Source of the DNA: Glebionis coronaria
Taxonomy: Eukaryota > Streptophyta > Magnoliopsida > Asterales > Asteraceae
DNA: 64,000 nt
Direction of reading: 5' to 3'
Assembly: GCA_025667525.1 (NCBI GenBank)
Contig: CM046878.1
Location: 519,072,274-519,136,273, forward strand
Under the pieces are notes generated by a model. It made no database searches. It saw only the letters and a program-made list of their open reading frames with translations, and was not told the DNA's origin. Shown here piece after piece: positions 1-8,998 of this stretch; within the stretch, counting starts at the first letter, position 1, and each line of letters starts with the position of its first letter. Made by a program: the position numbers and the translations under genes.

Positions 1-480
1 CTTCTTGAATCATAAAAACATATGTTTTATGATTTCATCTTGAATCATTATGCTTTATGATATCATCCTGAATCATTAAGCCATATCTTTAACCTCTCAA
101 CAAGTCACATTGTTCTAGGAATGGACTAGCAAAGTTCTTGTATTAAGTAACTCCCCCACATTAACGTGCTTCCCCCACATTTCATGATTAAGTTGTCCTA
201 TTGAACCCAGATCTTGGGATCTCTAGTCAACTGGGTAAGGTTTTCCTTCATAGAAACTCATTCCTTAAAGGGCTTTAGTCTCATTCCTTTAGACGACTTA
301 CTAACTTACTCTCTGCTTAAGCCTTTCGTAAGCGGATCCGCGATGTTATCCTTTGACTTCACATAGTCAATTGAGATAACTCCTGTTGAGAGTAGTTGTC
401 GTACCGAATTATGTCGACGACGGATATGTCTAGACTTTACATTATACATTGTGCTATGAGCTCTGCCAATTGCTGTAAGA
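1..480 (-). mobile_element. 3' end of a Ty1/Copia retrotransposon (fragment)
   Basis: This is the downstream end of a minus-strand Copia element. It holds the last part of the RNase H region (258-480), then two G-rich purine tracts on the sense strand (151-158 and 171-177, seen here as C-runs) of the kind that prime plus-strand synthesis, then about 150 bp that should be the start of the 3' LTR, cut by the window edge. The right edge near 480 is abrupt: recognisable coding similarity stops and AT-rich non-coding sequence begins. LTR ends and target duplications cannot be seen. Confidence 0.7.
258..480 (-). pseudogene. Copia pol C-terminal fragment (RNase H tail)
   Basis: On the minus strand this reads as the C-terminal tail of a Copia Pol polyprotein, with the motifs SRHIRRRHNSVRQLL and DNIADPLTKGL that follow the RNase H core. 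A TAA at 306-308 interrupts the frame, but the same frame continues as SKSSKGMRLKPFKE and ends in TGA at 258-260, so the TAA looks like a nonsense mutation. The upstream part of pol is missing beyond about 480. It is a dead fragment and is not related closely to the other Copia elements in the window. Confidence 0.75.
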
Positions 481-1815
481 ACTCGTATTTTTCCCGGTAT
501 TATTTTATTCTTTTATTCGTGCTTCTTGAATTTTCCAACGTATTACATTTTCTTGAATTCTTTATACTAATTCCTGAGATCTTGATAATTTAATGAAATA
601 TACTTTTTTATGTATTTCCTGATCATTGATAATACTTTATTTGGAATTATAAAAAAATTTATTTTATTTTTTCATATTTATTTAAATCAAAGTTTTGATT
701 TAGAAGGACCCGCGTGCATTTTACAAAGAGTTTACTCAAATCAACGTATAACGAGAATTCCTAGTGATCGCGATACTGACGGATGCCCAAAATTTTACAT
801 TTTATCGATTTGTTTCGATAATTATTATTTTTGACCATTTTATTTTAATTACGTGTTAAGTCGTGTCGGGAAACCATATTATCATATTTATGATGCATTT
901 TAACTTTTGAAAAGTATTTTACGAAACCTGAGCCCCGTAAATATTTTCAAAATTTACTAATAGTTATTTTCTACCCTTTTAAACTATTAAATATCTTTTA
1001 GGTAAAAAAGAATCAACATTTGGAAAAACAAGCCCTTAATACTACTATATATTCATTCCACCTAACATTCCACTCATTTGTATCATACAAAAAAACACAC
1101 ACTTAGCAAAATCATCATCCCTCTTTCTTTTCTCTATGTTGCTGCCCCCTCACCACCATAAAACAACCATCGATCTTAATTTTCATCTTGTTTTAACAAA
1201 AACTAAATCAAGACCCTATCTAGAAATTCAAAAATGTTCATTTTGCTATAAAAGTTCTTTACATGCAATAACTTTCTGGTTTTCTTATGATTTTATGGTT
1301 GATGTGAGTTTTGATCATTATGCATGTGATGATCATTATAAGATCTCCATGTTTTGATAATAAAAAGTTTAAGTTTTTGGATTTTGATTTTGTTTATGTT
1401 ACATGCAATTGTTAAGATTGATAAAGGGTAATATTAGGAGGTTATGATTGATAGAAAAATGGGTATTTTGTGTTGAAAAAATGATTTGGTATGGTTTTTG
1501 ATGAGGTGATTTTGGGTAGTGAGTTCAAGGCTGTTTTGGGGTACCTTAAGCTTGAATAATTGTTAAACTAATTAGATAGTGTTGTAGAGATTTTCAATAT
1601 CTTCGTTTTGATATAAATTAGAGTTTCTAACTCAAAACGAGGAAGAAGTTACGCTAGTTTGATTATTCGTGTACCGGGGGACGAGTATCGACACAATCCG
1701 AATTGGTTGTCGATATTTGGATCAAATCTCGGGAACTATAAAATGAGTTTTATAAATGGTCAAGGGTTGTTCTCAGGCTCTAAACCTAGGGTTATGACTC
1801 TATTTTCAAAGTCAA
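481..1815 (+). mobile_element. LTR-like AT-rich stretch, probably from a Gypsy element
   Basis: No credible coding region lies here; the short open frames are uninformative. The composition and order resemble the long Gypsy LTRs further right: an AT-rich upstream part, a TATA-like ACTATATATT at 1043-1052, a CA-rich putative transcript start region, then a long leader-like stretch. Both edges are abrupt joins to minus-strand Copia fragments. I could not find a second copy or clear TG...CA ends, so a solo or truncated Gypsy LTR in plus orientation is the best guess, not a firm call. Confidence 0.35.
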
Positions 1816-1817
1816 TG

Positions 1818-2069
1818 GTCGTCTTGCACGGCTTGTTGATTAGCGGGTACACCTTCTTTAGGAGGTTCCACCTGAGGTACATTCTCCTTTAAGAACTTTG
1901 CAAGGTTCAAAGTAGTGAGATAGAAGAACATCTTCTGCTGCCACCTCTTAAAATTCTGACCATTGAATTTTTCTGGTTTTTCAACATGATTAGTAACTGT
2001 GTGGGTAACTGGCGCACCAGTTACATTCACAGTAGTAGTTGCAGGAGTTTCAGGAGTGCTGGTAGACAT
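1818..2069 (-). pseudogene. Copia gag N-terminus, truncated (element D)
   Basis: The minus-strand frame starts at the ATG at 2067-2069 with MSTSTPETPATT and continues through KPEKFNGQNFKRWQQKMFF, the characteristic N-terminal start of the UBN2-type Copia gag (about 85 codons kept). Gag forms the virus-like particle. The similarity ends at about 1818, where the sequence joins the LTR-like stretch to the left, so the rest of gag and all of pol are missing. An upstream in-frame ATG at 2109-2111 exists, but the 2069 start matches the family start better. Confidence 0.8.
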
Positions 2070-2130
2070 TCTAAAAGATAAAACAAGATCAAAACACAAA
2101 CAGTTAGACAATTGTTATAAATCTGTATAT

Positions 2131-2352
2131 AAGAAATTCAATCTTGATTTCTATATACTTATAGTGGATCTGCTTCAAAGAAACTCAATCTTGGTTTCAA
2201 TGAACCAGATGCAATTATCAAATATATTAGTTTAACAGAAACACAATCTTGGTTTCAATAAACTGATTAGAACAACTGCTAAAAAAACGTTAACTGTTAA
2301 TTAAAATCTGTAAGTTTAAAATTGATTTCTAATGAAACTCAATCTTGGTTTT
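2131..2352. repeat. Four dispersed hairpin repeats in Copia D leader
   Basis: Four copies of a roughly 19-bp imperfect palindrome lie just upstream of the Copia D gag start: 2132-2151, 2180-2198, 2238-2256 and 2334-2352. The consensus is GAAACTCAATCTTGGTTTC, in which GAAAC pairs with GTTTC. They sit in the 5' leader, the same relative position as the TTCCG arrays of Copia elements 1 and 2, but the motif is different. Confidence 0.75.
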
Positions 2353-3119
2353 GACAGAAAACAGTTTATAAAAATCTTTTAAAGATGTTAATCTGATTTA
2401 ATAAAAGGTTTTAATTCTGTTAAACATAATCTGTTTTAAGATTTTAGGAAACGGTCTACACTTTTATTATATAAAATCGAATTTACAATAAAATAACAGA
2501 AATTAAATTGACAAAATTTAAATGACAGAAAGTAATTAACAATAAAAGAAAGCAGTAAATGGTAAAACGAGGCACGTATTTAACACACTTCCCTTAAAAC
2601 AGATTCGCCGTCTGTTTCCCAGGGTACAACGTCCAAAGCTGTTGTACAGCCGGACTAAACAAACTTGCCTGAAAGATTACGGAAGCCTTGTGTGTTTCTG
2701 ATCGACGAGCTGCTGGAAAACTGTATGGTAATGAAGTTAGAAAAAGCTGTGTGTTTTTCTGATGATGAAAACTAAATGATAATGGTTTATTTTATAGCCA
2801 GTTCATGTCTTGGTCACCAAGACAGAATATATGCTCCTAAAATAATCTGACATACAAATCTGTTAAATATAAACACGATTTGCATATATTTTACATACAC
2901 AAGAATATTCTGTCATGACTTAATAAGAAAGTCTAAATCTATTCCATAAATAGATGTTCAAAATTTTCTAGAAAAATCCGAATGCGTAACAAAAAAGATA
3001 CCGAAATCCGCCCGCACCCATGTGAATTTCGGAGCTGCATTCGTGTCCGCAGGTCGCGCGCTCATGCACAAATTCAGTAGCTTCGAACCCGTTTTTGCCT
3101 AGAAATCTCACTTTCTACA
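2353..3119 (-). mobile_element. Probable 5' LTR and leader of Copia element D
   Basis: No gene is seen here. In the minus orientation this is where the 5' LTR and leader of the Copia D gag should lie. A TATA box on the minus strand (TATAAAATA, about 2788-2797) fits an LTR promoter. A possible LTR start TGTAG on the minus strand falls at 3115-3119, right against the poly-C run. I did not find a standard methionine primer site between here and gag, so the LTR's inner border is not placed. Confidence 0.5.
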
Positions 3120-3120
3120 A

Positions 3121-3169
3121 CCCCCCCCCCCCCCCCCCCCCATGCGCGGCGGGGGGGGGGGGGGGGGGG
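3121..3169. repeat. Poly-C / poly-G inverted repeat
   Basis: Twenty-one C (3121-3141) are followed by the nine bases ATGCGCGGC and then nineteen G (3151-3169). The two runs are perfectly complementary, so the site is a GC-only hairpin at the junction of Copia D and the pararetrovirus. It may be real or an assembly or sequencing artefact. Confidence 0.9.
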
Positions 3170-3203
3170 TGTGCAGAGCCTACAACGGAGAGTACCCTAC
3201 ATC

Positions 3204-3216
3204 TGGTATCAGAGCC
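3204..3216 (+). other. Methionine tRNA primer site of the pararetrovirus
   Basis: TGGTATCAGAGCC matches the 3' end of initiator methionine tRNA, the usual minus-strand primer of Caulimoviridae and of many plant LTR elements. It lies 68 bases before the first ATG of the coat-protein-like frame. The words CAGAGCCTACAA and GCCTACAATGATTAAT recur nearby (3174-3260). As there is no LTR of a plus-strand element to its left, it is read as belonging to the pararetrovirus. Confidence 0.65.
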
Positions 3217-3283
3217 TACAATGATTAATGGCCGACAGGCCTACAATGATTAATTAAGGAATGGTTAGAAATAAGAAAAATAA

Positions 3284-4078
3284 ATGGGAACGAATACCAC
3301 ATCAATACATACAAAAATACCAATAACTAGAATAGACACATATATTTTAAATATCGACTGCATATCAGATATAGATAATACCATTCAAGATTGGAGCAAT
3401 AGATTAGGTGTTCAAATACAATTAACATAAGAATTACGAGTATTACAACCAAGAGATTTACTAAATTTTATCATCCATAAAACATCTGGAAATGTTCATA
3501 GATTCATAGGATTTATTAACGAATTAGAATTATCAAGAATAGCATCAACTGACGCTATAACAACATTTAAAAATATCGTGGCATGCATAGTTCAAGAATT
3601 CACATGAAGAATTCCAGGAGTAGAAACTTCTAATGAGGCATTTAGAGAGCATGCATATTGGAGATTAATAAATCTTAAAATATGTGATATGTGTTATCTA
3701 GACTCCTTCATATGCGAATTTTCATATCAATATTACAAATTAGACATATCAAGGCAAAAATTAGCACTAGATATGTTTTTAATAAACTCCCCGAGTCGGT
3801 ATCAACCAAGTTAAAAGATGTATACACTTCATTATTACAAGAAGGAAGTAAAATAGAAGATACTTTGGGAGCACGAATCACGACAATAAAAGCTTGGATT
3901 AGAAAAGAATGCCTACAAGAAACAGCTAAAAAAGAAGCACAAGTTAAACTTTGTTGTGAAAAACAATCTGACACGGTAGGTAATTATGGGTGCGCTAAGA
4001 AAAAATACAAAAAACCAAGAAAAATATGTAAAAAGAAAACGTACAGTTCAAAATACAAGAATTTTTATAAAAAGAATT
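3284..4078 (+). pseudogene. Endogenous pararetrovirus coat protein, 5' part (broken)
   Basis: This is the first part of a Caulimoviridae-like coat protein. From the ATG at 3284 the frame is interrupted by TAA at 3428-3430 and TGA at 3605-3607 and shifts near 3750-3780, after which an open stretch runs to the insertion point. Family features seen are a conserved core with HAYWRLINLKICDMCYL, an IKAWIRKECLQE segment, and a Lys-rich tail that precedes the zinc knuckle. The knuckle itself is on the far side of Copia element 1, at 22481. The last five bases, GAATT (4074-4078), are the left target duplication. No movement-protein frame is seen between the primer site and this frame. The gene is non-functional. 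Confidence 0.8.
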
Positions 4079-4450
4079 TGTTGTCCCATGAATTTGTGAT
4101 GATTAAGCAATGAAGAAAGAAAGAAAAATAGATGAAGAAGAGATGAATCCCTAGAGAGAGAAAGTAGAGAGGAGATGATTAACTTGGTGAGATTAGATTA
4201 AGGAAAGAAGTTTGTTACAAATGACCATCCACCCTCCTAACATGCTAGGAGGGTAGTATATATAGTCCACCCACATGCGGGCTTTAATGGACTATATATT
4301 GGGCCGGGCTTGTCTTTTGGACTTTAATTAGTTTAAATCCAAGCCCGTGAACCACGACTAAATAACTACTTATTACAACGTTCTAATAAATATTCTAATA
4401 GAGACCTATGACCGAACATTCTTGTTTGACTCAATATTTTGAGGCTAACA
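4079..4450 (-). repeat. Copia element 1 3' LTR
   Basis: This 372-bp LTR begins TGTTGTCCC and ends GAGGCTAACA. On the minus strand a TATA-like tract (about 4254-4268) is followed by the palindrome ACCCTCCTAACATGCTAGGAGGGT at 4231-4254, near the expected transcription start. It lacks the 13-bp GTGAGAGAAAGTA-type duplication that its partner LTR carries. Confidence 0.95.
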
Positions 4451-4478
4451 ATCTCCCCCAATGTGAGGTCATTCCTCT
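4451..4478 (-). other. Polypurine tract of Copia element 1
   Basis: On the minus strand the sequence directly before the 3' LTR is purine-rich with a GGGGGAGAT core (ATCTCCCCC on the + strand). This is the plus-strand primer site. Elements 2 and 3 have the same core in the same place. Confidence 0.85.
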
Positions 4479-6996
4479 TTGATATTTGGATTCCAATGGA
4501 GATTTATGAATTTCGTCATAAATGAGTCTTGAACGTGTAACAGTATTTTTGTTCCTTCATGTTGTGATCTTTGAGCCTTTGTCGTTGTCTTTCGACTTTG
4601 TCTTTAAGTCTTGAGATCTTCAAATCATTCTTGACTTGTCTTTGCCATATTTTGATCTTGTGTCTTTATCCACATGCTCACACTATCAATTGTTGGATAA
4701 GTCTTTTGGCATGAATATGTGGTTGTGAATCTTTGACTTTGCTGAGTACACCGTGACGCCACCTTCTCGAGACAAAACATAGACACGGACTGAATGGCTT
4801 TGACATTCGTCCTAAATCGGTAGCGTTTTACCTCCGGACGGTGAAGACCGTTATACGATATTAAATATCGTACCTGTGATCAGGTAGATTCAATTAAGAA
4901 TCTCCTTGACAGGGTTTCGCGGCAGTACTAGCCGTTCTCTTTACTCGACCGTCTCAAAGCAAGACTGCGAACATAAAGAGTGAATCAATTGGATAAATAT
5001 CCGCTTGATTAAAGTCGTCAATTCAAATTCCTAGAACAAGTTTGATTCATTAAGAATCTTACCATTGTTGCTTTCCAGTTGACACAAGTTTGATTCATAA
5101 GAATCTCACAAGTTACCTACCGTAGCGCTGTTTGATGTTGACGCTAGAAGGATTTCCATTCGTCACTGTGAATATTAATAAATATCACTCTGAATGTTCT
5201 GGCAAGACCATAAAGATATTGCGTAGAAACCTGAAACGAGTTTGAATCAATTCTGAATCAAACTACTGTTGCTTTTCAGTTTTACATATGTTCAATTCAT
5301 AAAGAATCTTGCATATGACCTACCGCAGTGCTGTTTGATGTTAACACTGGAAGGATTTCCACTCATCATTGTGAATACTAAGTAGTATCACTTTGAGTGT
5401 TCTAGCAATATCGCAAGGATATAGCGTAGGACTCTCTTGATCTTCATCCGTGTGTCCTAACGAGATTTGATTGATCTCTTGGCTCTAGACTCGATTTGTG
5501 CACTTTTAGTGGTCGGAGGCTGGAGCAGATGCCACCTATTCAATATCAACAATCTCGGAGTGAGAAAGTCAATAGAAGTCGTGTTGATCTCCGTGACAAT
5601 AAAACAAACTTCTTTTGAGAGAAGTCTGCTTAGCTAGGAAAGGGTTGTGCTTCACATCACTGGGTCCATGATGAGTTTGTCTTCATGATGAGCTGACCCA
5701 GTTTCTGCCTAAGTTGTATGGAGGGCTTCTTTCTTTACACCCTTTATCCTCACATTTCTTTTTCATTCTTCAACCCCTTCAATGCTTACCAAGACATCAT
5801 TACTAACACCTTGTTGTGATTGTTCCAGTGCTAGCATCAGTACTTAGTCGGCATTCAGCTACGTTCACATTCTACTCCATCTTTCCTAAGGACTTCTAAT
5901 AATCTATTAGATTGTCCTTGGGAAGATCCCTCCGGTTCTGGTTGGATCATAGGACTTAAACCTAACCACCCTTTTGACACCAATAACGTCGTGAATTAAA
6001 GATGTTGTGGGTATTTGATCGTAACCATGAAAACCACTTTAAATTCTAACAAAGTGTTTGAAAAACATTTAACACCTTGCTAGTTTTGTCGTTTCAGAAA
6101 TGCTCCCCCTTCACATGTGCATCGATAATCGAAAGTGTTTCGCACATGTAAGTAAGAGTTAAAGTGCTTGAGTCTTATATAAGATCACATTTTAATCACA
6201 TTTTCTCCCCCTATCTCTAATATATAAAATCTTTTGATATTAGAGATACCAAATTTGATTAAAATATATTTTGAAAAATAGTCTTGAAAATCTTCGGGAG
6301 AAAGATGTGTTAATCTTTTGCATGAAGTTGAATTGCTCCCCCTCAAAAATTGATCCAATGGAATTGTCATTACGAGGATTTGATCCACATTAAACTTTTG
6401 AGGATAGGAGTTGTTGAACACACAATTTTTGAAAGATTTTGAATATCATTGAGAAATTCTTGAAAAAATTGTGTTCAACGCTTTTTGAAAAATCAATTCT
6501 TTTTGACGAAAAGGTTTTTCTAAAGCATAAACTTGAGTTCATAGACTTTGAATGTCTTGACGAATCCACTCAAGTGTAAGAAGATTTAACTTCTTTTGCT
6601 AAGGGTAAGAGTACAAAAGCGTACACTCCCCCGTGAATTTAGATCCGGGTTGCAATCTGAAAGTGATTACAAGCCATTGTGTTGAGCTTAAAACGTTGAA
6701 TGTTTTGTGACAAGCTCAACCCAAGATAGATTGCTCTACCAGTTGTTGGAAATATTGTCCAAAATAGACAATTTCCTTTTGAAAAGATAGAAATGACATG
6801 TTTTGAAAAATATTTACAACTTTCATTCGAGCTTTATGTACACACCCGTGTCGTTATTGAGCGACATTTCTAGGTACGTCCATATTATCGATACTGAAAG
6901 ACATGTCGAGAAGAATATTTTTGGATTATCAAAGATTTTTTACTTTTGTATTTTGCTTTTTGATTAATATTTACAGGTAGATGTTTGATAGATGAA
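4479..6996 (-). other. Structured 3' untranslated region of Copia element 1
   Basis: No gene is seen in these 2.5 kb. Reading from the pol stop towards the LTR it contains a GTTGAGCTT/AAGCTCAAC hairpin (6681-6720), a TGTCG...CGACA hairpin near 6850-6870, internal purine tracts matching the polypurine core (near 6102, 6205, 6336 and 6626), and two tandem units of about 200 bp (5061-5267 and 5268-5437) each with a small hairpin around the loop TGTTTGATGTT. A CGGTGAAGACCG hairpin followed by ACGATATTAAATATCGT lies near 4840-4872. The same order recurs in elements 2 and 3. Confidence 0.8.
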
Positions 6997-8532
6997 TCAA
7001 GCAGGCTTCTTTGCCAGAACCTCCAGTTCTTCTGGAGTCAAACATCTCATACCAATTTGCCTAACTAGATACGCAAACCTCTCTTTCGAAAGAGCTTTTG
7101 TAAACAAGTCAGCTAATTGGTAATCAGTTCCAACAAAGTATAATTCAACAATACCTCTTTCAACTTGTTCCTTAATGAAGTGATATCGGACATCAATGTG
7201 CTTCGTGCGGGAATGCTGAACCGGATTGCAGGAGATGGCTATGGCCGACTTTGAGTCACAGTACATAGGTACTTTATCAAAATGGAAGCCATAATCCGTA
7301 AGTTGTGTTCTCATCCAAAGAACTTGAGCACAACACGCAGATAGAGACACATACTCCGCTTCGGCTGATGAAAGTGACGTGCAATCCTGCTTCTTGGAAG
7401 ACCATCCCACAAGCTTTTCTTGACCTAGAAATTGTGCACCACCAGAAGTACTTTTACGTGTATCAAGACACCCTGCATGATCAGAATCTGAATAGGCCGT
7501 TAGAAAGAAACCGGTTTCCCTCGGATACCAGAGTCCCATGTGAATGGTATTCTTAAGGTACCGAAAGATCCGTTTAACCTCCTTGAGGTGCTTTTCAGTG
7601 GGTTGTGCTTGATATCGTGCACAATAACATGTAGCATGATGAATATCAGGTCTGCTTGCTGTCAAGTACATGAGGGACCTGATCATGGAACGATATCTCG
7701 TTTGATCAATGGGTAATCCCTCCAAATCAGCATCAAGGGATGTGGTTGATAATGGTGTCCCAACGGGGTCACATGATGTCATACCATGCTTTTTGATTAT
7801 CTCTTGACAATACTTAGCTTGGTTAATAAAGATACCACTTGGGGATTGGTGAACTTGAATTCCTAGAAAGAATTTTAGTTCGCCCATCATAGACATTTCA
7901 AATCTGCTGTGCATTACTTTTTCAAACCATTTTGAAAGTTTTGGGTTTGTAGACCCGAAAATAATGTCATCAACATAAATTTGCACAAGCAGAATGTCAT
8001 CCCCATATTTATAAGTGAACAAAGTTAGATCAATGGAACCTTTTGAGAAACCTTTGGAGACCAGAAATTTCGAGAGCTCGTCGTACCACGCCCTTGGAGC
8101 TTGCTTGAGTCCATATAGTGCTTTGTGGAGACGATACACCTTGTCAGGATAATGAGGATTGACGAATCCTTCCGGCTGCGTGACATAGACTTCTTCCTTC
8201 AAAGGACCGTTAAGAAACGCCGTCTTTACGTCCATTTGATAGACAATGAATCCCTTATGTGCAGCATAAGCAAGAAAAATCCTGACCGCTTCCATTCAAG
8301 CAACTGGTGCAAATGATTCTTCAAAATCAATACCCTCTTTCTGTCCATACCCTTTAGCCACTAGTCTAGATTTATTCTTGATGATCGTGTTCTCTTCATC
8401 CATCTTGTTTTTCCAGATCCATCGAAGATTTAATGGTGTTACATCGTATGGTCTGTCAACAAGTTCCCAGACTTTAAGTCTTTCAAATTGTTGAAGTTCA
8501 TCCGTCATCGATTCAATCCAAGCATGATCAGC
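6997..8532 (-). pseudogene. Copia element 1 pol, reverse transcriptase and RNase H
   Basis: The downstream half of Pol, which copies the element RNA into DNA. The N-terminal part (8508-8299) carries [19 protein letters not shown] and FEESFAPVA, then a TGA at 8296-8298 breaks the frame; the same frame continues at once with [16 protein letters not shown]. The reverse transcriptase catalytic motif YVDDIIFGS is intact, as are the RNase H motifs SDSDHAGC and [12 protein letters not shown] and the C-terminal [10 protein letters not shown]. The frame ends at 6997 and the 3' untranslated region follows. Upstream it is cut by element 2 at 8537/8538 (target duplication TAATG at 8533-8537) and resumes at 15312. 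Confidence 0.92.
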
Positions 8533-8537
8533 TAATG

Positions 8538-8861
8538 TGAAGGCCTACGTAATCTAAGGATTTGTTAAATGATGGATTAGATCTATTGATTAATGGTGGA
8601 AATGGGGAAGGAGGAAGATTAGGTGTAGAGAGAGAAAGGAGAGGGAAGGAAAGTAGAGAGAGAAAGTAATTAGATAAAATGATTAAGTGTGTAAGAATGA
8701 ATGACCAACCCCCTCCTAACATGCTAGGAGGGGTATATATATAGCCCACCCTACATGTGGGCTATATGGACTATATACTTACAAAGTGGATCACGAGCCC
8801 ATTACATAATTATCGTTGGAGCGACCGATCCTTCACAAATACGTAAAACGTATTTCCAACA
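8538..8861 (-). repeat. Copia element 2 3' LTR
   Basis: This 324-bp LTR begins TGAAGGCCTACG and ends TATTTCCAACA and looks identical to 14988-15311. A TATATATATA tract at about 8733-8744 sits beside the palindrome CCCCTCCTA...TAGGAGGGG at 8710-8733. A GA-rich stretch (8639-8670) and the end motif resemble the LTRs of elements 1 and 3. Confidence 0.95.
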
Positions 8862-8998
8862 ATCTCCCCCTAAGGGAGGTCGCTCCAAGTTACAAAGTTC
8901 TAAATATACTATGGCTCGTGATCTATGCTAATAATGATGTGACCGAGACTTTCTTTGGGAAAACACATTTCCAACAATCTCCCCCTAAGGGAGGTCAC
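8862..8998 (-). other. Polypurine tract with a duplicated LTR-end copy
   Basis: The polypurine tract ATCTCCCCCTAAGGGAGGTC (+ strand) follows the LTR at 8862. About 107 bp further in, the same arrangement appears again: an LTR-like end CACATTTCCAACA directly followed by a second identical tract (8976-8995). The second LTR end differs in sequence from the real one, so this looks like a remnant of another LTR variant joined by recombination or template switching. Confidence 0.8.

Noticed and set aside
1136..1357. Short host gene in the left LTR-like region
   Set aside because: No recognisable domain or codon pattern, and the stretch resembles an LTR transcript leader.
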